Below are positions 1 through 7,035 of a DNA stretch of 64,000 nucleotides, one piece after another. How positions within the stretch are numbered: position 1 is the first letter of the stretch; each line of letters begins with the position of its first letter. This DNA is from Lelliottia wanjuensis (GTDB lineage: Bacteria > Pseudomonadota > Gammaproteobacteria > Enterobacterales > Enterobacteriaceae): contig NZ_JASSOT010000080.1 of the NCBI RefSeq assembly GCF_030238365.1, positions 112,013-176,012 of the forward strand. Reading direction: 5' to 3'. The notes beneath the pieces were generated by a model. The model saw only the letters and a list, made by a program, of their open reading frames with translations. It was not told the DNA's origin and ran no database searches. The translations under genes and the position numbers were made by a program.

Positions 1-15
1 GTGATCCTTATCACA
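1..15. promoter_or_regulatory. Possible CRP site upstream of yeaQ (cut by window edge)
   Basis: The first bases read GTGA-N6-TCACA, which fits the CRP consensus TGTGA-N6-TCACA except that its first base lies outside the window. It sits about 80 bp before yeaQ. This is a motif match only, and the edge prevents a full check. Confidence 0.35.
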
Positions 16-93
16 AATTTCATTTTGGAGATCCTGTGCTATCCTTTTCTGTGTCGTTGATTTAATGACAAAAACCATACAGAGAGGAAAGCT

Positions 94-342
94 ATGGGAA
101 TTTTATCCTGGATTATCTTTGGGCTTATTGCGGGGATTCTGGCGAAGTGGATCATGCCGGGCAAAGATGGCGGCGGGTTCTTCGTCACAGTGATACTGGG
201 GGTCGTGGGCGCCGTCGTCGGCGGCTGGATCAGCACCCTGTTCGGTTTTGGTAAAGTCGATGGCTTTAACTTCGGCAGCTTTGCTGTTGCGGTGATCGGC
301 GCGCTGGTCGTTCTGTTTATCTACAGAAAAATCAAAAGCTAA
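94..342 (+). CDS. yeaQ: GlsB/YeaQ/YmgE family stress-response membrane protein
   Basis: An 82-residue, glycine-rich, very hydrophobic inner-membrane protein. Three membrane segments can be seen, at about residues 3-19, 28-49 and 58-78. The family (transglycosylase-associated protein, Pfam Transgly_assoc) is tied to general stress responses, but its molecular activity is not known. A GAGAGGAAAG ribosome site precedes the ATG. Its E. coli neighbours yoaJ, yoaK and yeaP follow here in the same order, supporting orthology. Its likely terminator has been split by a repeat element (376-1034). Confidence 0.93.
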   Translation: MGILSWIIFGLIAGILAKWIMPGKDGGGFFVTVILGVVGAVVGGWISTLFGFGKVDGFNFGSFAVAVIGALVVLFIYRKIKS

Positions 343-458
343 GCGTCTGAAACGTGAAAAAGGCTGCCATCGGGCTAATGCTGGTCAGTTAAGCATCTGA
401 GGTTGTTCCGTTCACCTTATGTTCCGCAGAATATAATCGCTTCACAACTTGTGAACGT

Positions 459-486
459 GAAAAGGGGGCCACGCGGCCCCCTTTTC
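459..486 (+). terminator. Strong hairpin with T run inside repeat copy A
   Basis: A 12-bp perfect stem (GAAAAGGGGGCC / GGCCCCCTTTTC) with a 4-nt loop. It looks like a two-way intrinsic terminator. It lies 20-50 bp after a TATAAT box at 432-437, so a short transcript could start and stop here. Copy B has the same hairpin at 63950-63977, with a compensatory pair change. Confidence 0.6.
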
Positions 487-983
487 AATCCCCGCGCCCC
501 GCAAAGAAATCGGTGCTTCGCACTGCGCTCACCTCCCGGCCCGCTGCCTGCGGTCGGCTCGACTCGACTTCCTGTCTCGTTTCGCCTCTGGCCGCCATCC
601 CTGGCGTCCAGCCCTTGTCATCCGGCCTCCGGTTCGCCGATTTCAGCGGGGACCCACACCGGTGCCACATGCAGACAGCTGTGAAGGTTGAGGGAACGGG
701 AGTCCGGCTGAAAATCGCTGAGGCGTTGACTGGAGGCAGGGGCGACGCACAGGGATGTGCGTCGAGGGCGCGACTTACAGGGATGTTACCTGCGCCCGTC
801 CCCGTCAGCCGGAAGGAATAAGACGAAGGCACCGCGAAGCGGCGATTTTCTTTGCCGGGAGCCGGGGTTGCCAGGGTGGTGGCGATTGAGCCACCCTGGC
901 ACGTTCACCGCAGAGAGATGGACCGGAAGCAGAGGAACGAAAGTGAACGGAACAATTCCACTGAAGCCATAAAGGTCCTGAGC

Positions 984-1019
984 AAGCAAAATAATGAATT
1001 TAAATTCATTATTTTGCTT
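984..1019. repeat. 36-bp perfect AT-rich palindrome at the right end of the element
   Basis: The two 18-base arms (left AAGCAAAATAATGAATTT) are exact reverse complements with no spacer, centred between 1001 and 1002. Its right edge overlaps the right terminal inverted repeat. It could extrude as a cruciform or bind a symmetric protein dimer. It contrasts sharply with the GC-rich element interior. Confidence 0.9.
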
Positions 1020-1065
1020 AACTGACTGGCATTAGCCATCTGGCAGCCTTTTTCGTTTGCAGAGG

Positions 1066-1140
1066 TCACCACCAGCCGAGCTGGGTGCCTGCCATCGCCA
1101 CTACCGCGACGATCAACATAATGATGGTTGTCTTGCGCAT
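1066..1140 (-). CDS. yoaJ: Small membrane protein YoaJ (24 aa)
   Basis: The minus strand encodes a 24-residue protein starting MRKTTIIM and ending GTQLGWW. This matches E. coli YoaJ, a single-pass hydrophobic small protein of the same length with the same GT-LGWW tail. One membrane helix covers most of the chain. Its ATG directly follows the yoaK stop codon with no spacing, so the two are surely co-transcribed and probably translationally coupled. Function is unknown. Too short for ordinary gene callers. Confidence 0.85.
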   Translation of the reverse strand: MRKTTIIMLIVAVVAMAGTQLGWW

Positions 1141-1239
1141 TTACGCCCCCGGCGCGGCGTAACCGCCGACAAAAAACCACGTTAAAAAGACCACTGCCGT
1201 GATAAAAATCACGACCGGGAAAACAATTCCGATCCTCAT
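1141..1239 (-). CDS. yoaK: Small membrane protein YoaK (32 aa)
   Basis: A 32-residue minus-strand protein starting MRIGIVFPVV and ending GGYAAPGA. It is nearly identical, as recalled, to E. coli YoaK, a confirmed small inner-membrane protein. One hydrophobic helix spans about residues 4-26. An AGAGGTGATGTG stretch before the ATG supplies the ribosome site. It is the first gene of a yoaK-yoaJ pair, downstream of yeaP on the same strand. Function is unknown. Confidence 0.87.
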   Translation of the reverse strand: MRIGIVFPVVIFITAVVFLTWFFVGGYAAPGA

Positions 1240-1281
1240 CACATCACCTCTAAGGTTTCCTTGCCCGCAGAGTGTACGGGG

Positions 1282-2310
1282 TTACTCCTCCGGGAGAAAG
1301 CGCGTTTTGCTTTTGCCTTTTTTCTCCCGATACATCGCCGTATCCGCCGCGCGCAGCGCGCTGTCAGCATCGGTATCGGCAGGATCGACTTCGACTACGC
1401 CCAGGCTTGCGCCAGGATAAACCAGATGCACGTTGCCGAGCCAGTATTCCCCGGCAATTGACGCCCCGATCTGCGTGCGCAGAATATTTATCTGCGCGTT
1501 GTCGGCCGCGTTATCGCCTTTACTCAGACACGCCACCAAAAACTCATCGCCGCCGAGTCGGCCCACGATATCATCTTCTGTCTGCCCGTCGGTCAGCCGC
1601 TTACCCACTTCCACCAAAAACTGGTCGCCAGTCTCATGACCAAAGCGATCGTTGATGAGCTTAAAATCATCCAGATCGATGTAGGCAATAATAGCGTTGC
1701 GCTTGAGATGACGCGCCAGCGAGAAGAGGGTATTGAGATTATCAAAAATCGCGCGGCGGTTGGGTAAACCGGTCAGTGCATCCGTATACGAATGGGCGAT
1801 GAGGGCCGCGTTGGCTTCGCGCAGCTGAATGACTAAGGACTCTTTCTGAATGTACTGGGCGATGAGACCGGCAAACAGCTGCAGCACCTGCTCGCCGCGG
1901 TCGCTCAGGGTCTGTTTCTGCGTACTGGCCGCGCAGAGGGTGCCGTACAGCGACCCATCGGCCAGATGAATAGGAATACTCACGTAGGTGGTGATGCCGA
2001 GCGCTTTGGCCGCGTCGCAATCCGCCCAGCGTTCCGCCACCTCGTTGCTGAAAAAGCAGTGACTGTCGATGGCGCGCTTACAGAGGGTATCGCCCCAGGG
2101 CACGCTTAGCCCCTCGGGGATCTGCATCTGCTTGCTGTTGCGGGCGTAAAGAATGTGCTGCAAACGCGCATTGATATCGACTTTCGTCAGATAGGTCGAT
2201 TCCATATCGGTGACAATCTCCAGCATCTCCAGGAGCTGACGCACCAGGCTTTCAAGGGATTGTTCGGTTGCGAGGGTTTCTGAAACACGGGCAAGAATAA
2301 TATCCGACAT
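1282..2310 (-). CDS. dgcP: GAF-GGDEF diguanylate cyclase DgcP (YeaP)
   Basis: A 342-residue protein that should make cyclic-di-GMP from two GTP. An N-terminal GAF sensor domain covers about residues 20-160. A C-terminal GGDEF domain has the intact active-site motif RLGGDEF and the upstream DALTGLPNRRA motif. The open frame runs about 70 residues further upstream, but the start at 2310 (MSDIILARVSETL) matches the E. coli DgcP N-terminus and length (341 aa). In E. coli it localises to the cell pole; here I see only the domains. It sits between yoaK and yoaF as in E. coli. Confidence 0.93.
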   Translation of the reverse strand: MSDIILARVSETLATEQSLESLVRQLLEMLEIVTDMESTYLTKVDINARLQHILYARNSKQMQIPEGLSVPWGDTLCKRAIDSHCFFSNEVAERWADCDAAKALGITTYVSIPIHLADGSLYGTLCAASTQKQTLSDRGEQVLQLFAGLIAQYIQKESLVIQLREANAALIAHSYTDALTGLPNRRAIFDNLNTLFSLARHLKRNAIIAYIDLDDFKLINDRFGHETGDQFLVEVGKRLTDGQTEDDIVGRLGGDEFLVACLSKGDNAADNAQINILRTQIGASIAGEYWLGNVHLVYPGASLGVVEVDPADTDADSALRAADTAMYREKKGKSKTRFLPEE

Positions 2311-2619
2311 GACGTAGGTAGACTCCCATGCAGAAGACGCCAGTATCTGCATGTTGTGCTGAATTTTTCGGCTGGGGCATAGTAGAACACGAATACAGGA
2401 AATTTTATATATTGTCGCGGCAGATGCCGCTGGGCAGGCGAAAAAAAGCCCCGCCGTTGCGGGCAGGGCAAAAGACATCTTGATTACGGAATGATGTTCT
2501 CTGGTCATTGAGAACGCAGCCACTATAGGGTGAAAAAGTGCAGGTTTAATGGAGAAATCATGGAGAAAACAACGAAGAGTCGGTACGCTTTAAACTCTGC
2601 AAACAGAAAGGACAATACG
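2311..2619. other. Divergent intergenic region between dgcP and yoaF
   Basis: About 309 bp holding both promoters. On the minus strand the dgcP reading frame stays open for about 70 codons upstream of the chosen start, which is unusual. A GC hairpin followed by seven T on that strand (2441-2464) lies inside this stretch. Confidence 0.6.
2441..2464 (-). terminator. Terminator-like hairpin in the dgcP 5' region
   Basis: On the minus strand, CCCGC-loop-GCGGG is followed by seven T, about 130 bases before the dgcP start codon. It could be a leader attenuator for dgcP or the terminator of a short upstream transcript. The stem is short, so this is tentative. Confidence 0.4.
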
Positions 2620-2862
2620 ATGCGATATCTGCTGCTGGCGATGGCTCTGCCGTTAGCCGCCTGTTCGACCCCTCCCGACGCGCCAAAACCTCCGCAAATC
2701 GGTATGGCGAATCCTGCTGCCGTCTACTGCGTGAAGAAGGGCGGAGAGCGCGTTCCGGTACAAAGTCCGCAGGGCGTTCGCACCGAGTGCAAACTGCCGG
2801 GCGGGGAAGTGATTGACGAGTGGGATCTGTTCCGCCGCGATCACCCTACGCCTGCCGCGTGA
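2620..2862 (+). CDS. yoaF: YoaF-like DUF333 lipoprotein
   Basis: An 80-residue outer-membrane-type lipoprotein. The start at 2620 is chosen because it follows an AGAAAGGA ribosome site and gives a proper lipoprotein signal with lipobox LAAC (Cys15). The mature part has the DUF333 signature: NPAAVYC, then GG, then CKLPGGEVIDEW, as in E. coli YoaF. The frame opens earlier (2530), but that would bury the signal peptide. Function is unknown; DUF333 proteins include haemolysin HslJ-type lipoproteins. Confidence 0.88.
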   Translation: MRYLLLAMALPLAACSTPPDAPKPPQIGMANPAAVYCVKKGGERVPVQSPQGVRTECKLPGGEVIDEWDLFRRDHPTPAA

Positions 2863-2944
2863 CAGTCAAGGCGCGACTGCGATACACTTCTCTTTAAGAA
2901 TTATCTCAGTCCCTGGGGCTGATAACCCTTACCGCGAGAGAAGT

Positions 2945-3250
2945 ATGTTCCAGTTAAAACCGGGCAGCCTGTGCATGGTCATTGGCGCCCGCACCGCCGC
3001 CGGGCGGCGCAATATCGGCAAATCCGTTGAGCTTTTTGAACTCTGCAAGCCTGGCGAGCGTTTCCTCAATCCGGTCAACGGCGTGATGACCGAACTGCCT
3101 GCCAGCGCCGACCGCGCCCTGTGGCTGGTTACCGGCGATGTTTTTGCTGTCGATAATCAGCATGGGTTCGCGTTTGTGCGACCGGAACATCTCCTGCCGC
3201 TGACGCCGGACGACGCCTCGCAAACGCTCGACGAATTAACCTTCAGCTAA
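2945..3250 (+). CDS. Conserved-looking hypothetical protein (101 aa)
   Basis: I do not recognise this gene. The start at 2945 (MFQLKPGSL) has a GAGAGAAG ribosome site directly upstream; the longer frame from 2813 overlaps yoaF. It is a soluble protein with no signal or membrane segment. The pattern LKPGSLCMVIGAR...NIGKSVEL resembles small beta-barrel (SH3-like) proteins that start with 'xxPGxLxxV', but this is only an impression. It is not part of the E. coli order that I recall here. Its 3' end overlaps the end of the broken yeaO by 15 bp, tail to tail. Confidence 0.7.
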   Translation: MFQLKPGSLCMVIGARTAAGRRNIGKSVELFELCKPGERFLNPVNGVMTELPASADRALWLVTGDVFAVDNQHGFAFVRPEHLLPLTPDDASQTLDELTFS

Positions 3251-3578
3251 CTGACGCAGCCAGTCGGCTAACACCAGGGCGTGATTCTGTTGGGTATTCT
3301 TCGCGCCGTAGAGCAGCGTCACGGTCTGTTTTTGGGCGAGGGCAGCCACGCGTTTTCCCTCGTCCAGGTGCTGCGCCAGCTCCTGCTGATACGCCTCGCG
3401 AAAAGCGGTGAAATCAATGGTTTCGCCGTGAAAGGCTTTGCGTAGATCGCTTGAAGGCGTCAGCGCTTTGCACCACTCATCAAACGCCAGATCCTCTTTC
3501 TTGACAGAGTCGGTCGACCAGAATGCGGTAGCCGTCGTCCGCACTCGCCGCGTCATACACCCGTTTACACTGAATCAT
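3236..3578 (-). pseudogene. yeaO: Frameshifted DUF488 family gene (yeaO)
   Basis: The normal N-terminus (MIQCKRVYDAASADDGYRIL, start 3578) is encoded in one frame and runs to VDRL. The rest, from VKKEDLAFDEW to the stop at 3236, lies in another frame. DUF488 proteins carry DRLWPRG at this point; here WPRG is missing. Loss of about 11 bp explains both the gap and the frameshift, and restoring 11 bp would give 117 codons, close to E. coli YeaO (115 aa). The 106-residue frame from 3556 is thus not a native protein. The start overlaps the end of the DUF523 gene by 14 bp, indicating an operon. A sequencing error is possible but unlikely to remove 11 bases. Confidence 0.85.
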
Positions 3579-4068
3579 TGTCTCTCTCCTCAACCCAGGC
3601 GATCAGCTCTGCAAGCTGGTTGTCGGAAAATACCTGAATGCCATGTTCACGTAACAGCGCGGCGGCGACGCCCATTCCGGCGCGTTTTTGCCCGCTGAAC
3701 GTGCCGTCGTAGATCTGTTCGCTGCCGCAGGTCGGGCTGCCGTCGGTGAGCAGCGCGGCGCTGCACTTTCCCTCCTGGGCGGCGCGCAACGCCAGCCAGG
3801 CGGCAAGCTGATAGTGCGCGGTGACATCGCTGCCGTCGCTCTCCAGAATTCGCGCATGGCCTGCCATCACCTCAGTTCCGCCGCCTTCCACTATCTCAGC
3901 CGGTAAACGGGGGATCGACAATCCCGCCGCCAGCTCCGGGCAGTGAGTGACCAGGCGTTGCTCAAGCTGCCAGCGGTGGAGGGTTGCAGAGATCGCCGCT
4001 TTTTCGCTGCCGTTATAGCGAACTTTGTGACCCATCAGGCAGGCGCTGACCAGAATTTTGGTTTTCAT
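3565..4068 (-). CDS. DUF523 (YbbK-like) family protein
   Basis: A 167-residue soluble protein. It opens with KILVSACLMGHKVRYNG, the DUF523 signature, and has SPTCG near residue 110 followed by G-Y/F-DGTFSG. The conserved cysteines (SACL and PTCG) suggest a metal or redox site. No activity is established that I know of. DUF523 often occurs next to or fused with DUF1722. Here the gene precedes yeaO and overlaps its start by 14 bp, so the two were probably translated together. Confidence 0.85.
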   Translation of the reverse strand: MKTKILVSACLMGHKVRYNGSEKAAISATLHRWQLEQRLVTHCPELAAGLSIPRLPAEIVEGGGTEVMAGHARILESDGSDVTAHYQLAAWLALRAAQEGKCSAALLTDGSPTCGSEQIYDGTFSGQKRAGMGVAAALLREHGIQVFSDNQLAELIAWVEERDNDSV

Positions 4069-4206
4069 AACGATCCGAAGAAGGGGGGGGAAAATACGTT
4101 ACCACTATACCACCCGAGTTTTTCCCCCTCCAATTTAAGGTATTGTGAAGCCTGCAAAAGATCGGTAGGCTGAGGTTCCTTATGTTATCTGATAATTCTC
4201 TGGCAT

Positions 4207-4926
4207 ATGGAACCCCTCATGGAACACACCCCGGTAAAAGATACGCTGCGCATTGCCCTTGTCGGTGACTACAACCCTGACGTTATCGCCCATCAGGCGA
4301 TCCCTTTATCCATCGATGATGCCGCTGCGGTACTGGATTTAACGGCGGACTACGACTGGATCGCCACCCCTGAGCTGACCAGCCCGGAAGATCTGGTGGG
4401 TTACGACGCGATCTGGCTGGTTCCGGCAAGCCCTTATAAGAATGTCGACGGGGCCTTCATCGCCGCGCGCTTTGCGCGTGAAAACAGTATTCCGTTCCTC
4501 GGCACCTGCGGCGGGTTCCAGCATGCGCTGATTGAGTATGCGCGCAACGTGCTGGGCTGGACCGATGCGGCTCACGCGGAAACCGACACCGACGGCAGAA
4601 TGGTGATCGCGCCATTGACCTGCTCGCTGGTGGAAAAAACCGACACCATCGAGCTTCGCGCCAATACGATTATTGCCAAAGCCTACGGTCGGGAAGAGAT
4701 TGAAGAAGGGTATCACTGCAACTACGGCGTCTCGCCTGAGTTCACACAAGAGCTGGAAAGCGGCGATATGCGCGTGACGGGCTGGGATGAGCAGGGTGAA
4801 ATCCGGGCGGTTGAGCTGGTGACGCATCCGTTCTTCGTCGCCACCCTGTTCCAGCACGAGCGCGGTGCGCTGGCAGGGCGTCCGGTGCCGCTGGTGCAGG
4901 CGATGCTCCACGCCGCACGCAGCTAA
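4207..4926 (+). CDS. CTP-synthase-like class I glutamine amidotransferase domain protein
   Basis: A 239-residue stand-alone glutamine amidotransferase-fold protein. It begins with RIALVGDYNPDV, as in the amidotransferase half of CTP synthase. It has the nucleophile elbow GTCGGFQH (Cys near residue 104) and a late THPFFVATLFQHE stretch that should provide the catalytic His (in HPFF) and the Glu region. No synthetase domain is attached, so it may deliver ammonia to an unknown partner or hydrolyse a gamma-glutamyl compound. Two start codons are possible (4207 and 4219), neither with a strong ribosome site. No close E. coli K-12 neighbour is recalled at this place. Confidence 0.8.
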   Translation: MEPLMEHTPVKDTLRIALVGDYNPDVIAHQAIPLSIDDAAAVLDLTADYDWIATPELTSPEDLVGYDAIWLVPASPYKNVDGAFIAARFARENSIPFLGTCGGFQHALIEYARNVLGWTDAAHAETDTDGRMVIAPLTCSLVEKTDTIELRANTIIAKAYGREEIEEGYHCNYGVSPEFTQELESGDMRVTGWDEQGEIRAVELVTHPFFVATLFQHERGALAGRPVPLVQAMLHAARS

Positions 4927-4956
4927 ACGGGCAGGCCGTCCGGCCTGCCGTCAGAC

Positions 4957-6144
4957 TCAGTTGGGCGTGATCTCGCGGTCGCGCCCGGCCAGCACCCCAC
5001 AGACCGCCATCACTACCCCCGCCAGGGCGCAGGCCATCAGCGGAATTCGCCAGTCGCCCGCCGTGTCATGAATTTTCCCCATCAGCGGAGGCCCACAGGC
5101 CGCCAGCAGATAGCCTACTGATTGCGCCATGCCGGAAAGTGCCGCCGCCTGATGCGCCGAGCTGGCACGCAGGCCGATAAAGGTCAGGCCGAGAATCATG
5201 GTCGCGCCGGACCCAAAGCCGTAGACAATCGTCCAGAGCACCGCCTGATCCGGCACAAACCAGAACCCGGCCAGACTCACGGCGCACATCAGGGCCGATA
5301 ATCCGGCGATGCCGCGCTGATCTTTCAGCTTATGCAGCAGCAACGGCACGGCCAGGCCCGGAGCGGCTGTCGCCAGCTGCAGCAAACCGTGCATCGACCC
5401 GGCTTCGGTTTCGCTGTAGCCGTGGCTGAGCAAAATCGCCGGCAGCCAGCCGATAATCACGTAGTAAATCAGCGAGTTAATTCCAAGGAACAGCGTCACC
5501 TGCCAGGCCAGCGCCGAGCGCCAGATCCCCCGGTTATGCAGCGCCCGCGCGCCGCTTAATGAGGCGGTATGCTTCTGACGCCACTGGGGCAGCCACAGCA
5601 GCGTCGCCACCAGCGGGAACACCATCAGCATCAGCAGAGCGCCGTTCCAGCCCGCGCCGCTCAGCGCCAGCGGGACGATCATCGCCGAACCCAGCGCGGC
5701 CGCCGCGCCCATGGTCAGGGAGTAGGCCCCGGTGAGTTTGGCCACCTGGCCGGGGAAATCACGTTTAATCAGGCCGGGCAGGAGCACGTTGCCGAGCGCA
5801 ATGCCGCAGCCAATCACCGCCGTGCCGATAAACAGCAGCGCGGAGGAGGGTAGCGAACGGATGCCAATGCCTGCGCAGATCAGCAGCATGGCGATAAACA
5901 GACTGCGCTCCATGCCGATTTTGCGCGCCACACCGGCGGCGAGCGGAGAGATCAGGGCAAAGGCCAGCAGCGGCAGGGTCGTCAGCAAACCGGTCTGGGC
6001 GGTCGTCAGGCCGTAGTCGTGGCGAATCATATCCAGCAGAGGAGCCGCGCCGGTAAAGGTCACGCGCAGCGTGGTGGCAATCATCAGGATACCGGCAATC
6101 AGCAGCAGGCGATCCTTGCCGGAAGAGGGAATGGCAGTGGTCAT
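4957..6144 (-). CDS. nimT: CynX/NimT family MFS exporter (2-nitroimidazole)
   Basis: A 395-residue inner-membrane transporter with about 12 hydrophobic segments and the MFS/CynX layout. It corresponds to E. coli YeaN/NimT, reported to export 2-nitroimidazole. It is transcribed divergently from the AraC regulator nimR, separated by 99 bp, the same pairing as in E. coli. Regulation by NimR from the shared intergenic region is expected from E. coli work. Confidence 0.9.
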   Translation of the reverse strand: MTTAIPSSGKDRLLLIAGILMIATTLRVTFTGAAPLLDMIRHDYGLTTAQTGLLTTLPLLAFALISPLAAGVARKIGMERSLFIAMLLICAGIGIRSLPSSALLFIGTAVIGCGIALGNVLLPGLIKRDFPGQVAKLTGAYSLTMGAAAALGSAMIVPLALSGAGWNGALLMLMVFPLVATLLWLPQWRQKHTASLSGARALHNRGIWRSALAWQVTLFLGINSLIYYVIIGWLPAILLSHGYSETEAGSMHGLLQLATAAPGLAVPLLLHKLKDQRGIAGLSALMCAVSLAGFWFVPDQAVLWTIVYGFGSGATMILGLTFIGLRASSAHQAAALSGMAQSVGYLLAACGPPLMGKIHDTAGDWRIPLMACALAGVVMAVCGVLAGRDREITPN

Positions 6145-6243
6145 GGTTTTCTCTTACATCGTAACGAGGGCACACAATACCCGTTTTCAGCGGTGTTTGA
6201 ATCAAGCTAAAATGACAGTTTATCGCTCATATCGGACAACTTT

Positions 6244-7035
6244 ATGCAAGGTCTTGGACTCGACGGCTACGATCCCGATAGCCAGCACGATGCGGCCGTG
6301 GCGTTTCGCATCCGCGTGGTGGAAGACGAACAGCGCATTCCCGTCCATCAGCATCGCAAAGGTCAGCTGATCCTCGCCCTGCGCGGGGCCATCACCTGCG
6401 AAGTGGAAAACGCGATGTGGATGGTGCCGCCGCAGTACGCGGTGTGGATCCCTGGTCAAATCCCGCACAGCAACAAAGCCACGCCCGGCGCGCAGCTCTG
6501 TTTTCTGTTTATCGAGCCCGGCGCGGTGACGCTGCCGGATCGCTGCTGCACGCTGAAAATCTCTCCGCTGGTGCGCGAGCTGATTTTGACGCTGGCCGCC
6601 ATAACGCCCGAAGAGCTGTCGCTTGCGGCGACGACGCGGCTGGTGGATGTGCTGTTTGACGAAGTGCCGCAGCAGCCGCAGGAGCAACTTCAGCTTCCGG
6701 TTTCACCGCACCCGAAAATTCGCATGATGAGCGAAACCATGGCGGAACACCCCGCCGAATGGCAGACGCTGGCCCAGTGGGCAAATCACTTTGCGATGAG
6801 CGAGCGTAATCTGGCGCGGCTGGTGGTGAAGGAGACGGGACTCAGTTTTCGCCGCTGGCGGCATCAGCTGCAGCTGATTGTGGCGCTCCAGCTGTTAATC
6901 AGCGGCAAATCGGTGCAGCAGGCGGCGCAGTCACTGGGATATGACTCCACCACCGCGTTCATCACCATGTTCAAGAAAGGGCTGGGACAAACCCCCGCAC
7001 GCTATATCGCCAGTCTGTCTACGACTTCCCAATAA
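6244..7035 (+). CDS. nimR: AraC family regulator NimR
   Basis: A 263-residue regulator. An N-terminal cupin-like sensing domain contains H-Q-H-RKGQLILALRG near residues 40-55. A C-terminal AraC-type double helix-turn-helix (about residues 165-260) includes RNLARLVVKETGLSFRRWR and the SLGYDSTTAFITMFKKGLG signature. It is the divergent partner of nimT. The 3' end overlaps the end of yeaL by 17 bp, tail to tail. Confidence 0.9.
   Translation: MQGLGLDGYDPDSQHDAAVAFRIRVVEDEQRIPVHQHRKGQLILALRGAITCEVENAMWMVPPQYAVWIPGQIPHSNKATPGAQLCFLFIEPGAVTLPDRCCTLKISPLVRELILTLAAITPEELSLAATTRLVDVLFDEVPQQPQEQLQLPVSPHPKIRMMSETMAEHPAEWQTLAQWANHFAMSERNLARLVVKETGLSFRRWRHQLQLIVALQLLISGKSVQQAAQSLGYDSTTAFITMFKKGLGQTPARYIASLSTTSQ

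Larger units (their letters stand above)
376..1034. mobile_element. TIR-bounded non-coding element, about 659 bp, no transposase (copy A)
   Basis: The ends are inverted repeats of a shared 20-bp core, TAATGCYRGTCAGTTAAGCA: left 376-395, right reverse-complemented at 1015-1034, 2 mismatches. A perfect 13-bp subterminal inverted repeat, TTGTTCCGTTCAC, lies at 403-415 and 943-955. Internal hairpins are at 459-486 (12-bp stem, T run), 743-764 (8-bp stem) and 869-901 (11-bp stem). A TATAAT box is at 432-437. Several long overlapping open frames on both strands look spurious: no ribosome sites, arginine- and proline-rich translations, mutual overlap. The same left end recurs at 63867. It resembles a non-autonomous (MITE-like) insertion. 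I do not recognise the family, and exact ends and any target duplication are unsure. Confidence 0.72.
356..1054. terminator. Split hairpin: presumed ancestral yeaQ/yoaJ bidirectional terminator
   Basis: Bases 356-369 (GAAAAAGGCTGCCA) are the exact reverse complement of 1041-1054 (TGGCAGCCTTTTTC). With the intervening element removed, this is a classic two-way terminator: a 14-bp stem with an A run on one side and a T run on the other, placed between the convergent yeaQ and yoaJ. The repeat element lies in its loop. That the arms once formed one hairpin is inference. The hairpin at 459-486 inside the element may now do the terminating. Confidence 0.6.

Noticed and set aside
403..989. Several 67-115 residue open frames on both strands inside the repeat
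   Set aside because: They overlap one another, lack ribosome sites and give arginine/proline-rich translations; the stretch is explained better by structured non-coding DNA.
905..1180. 91-residue minus-strand frame across the palindrome
   Set aside because: It runs out of frame through yoaJ and yoaK, which match known small proteins.
3236..3556. 106-residue frame as an intact YeaO
   Set aside because: Its first 19 residues are the out-of-frame reading of the true N-terminus; the gene is broken.
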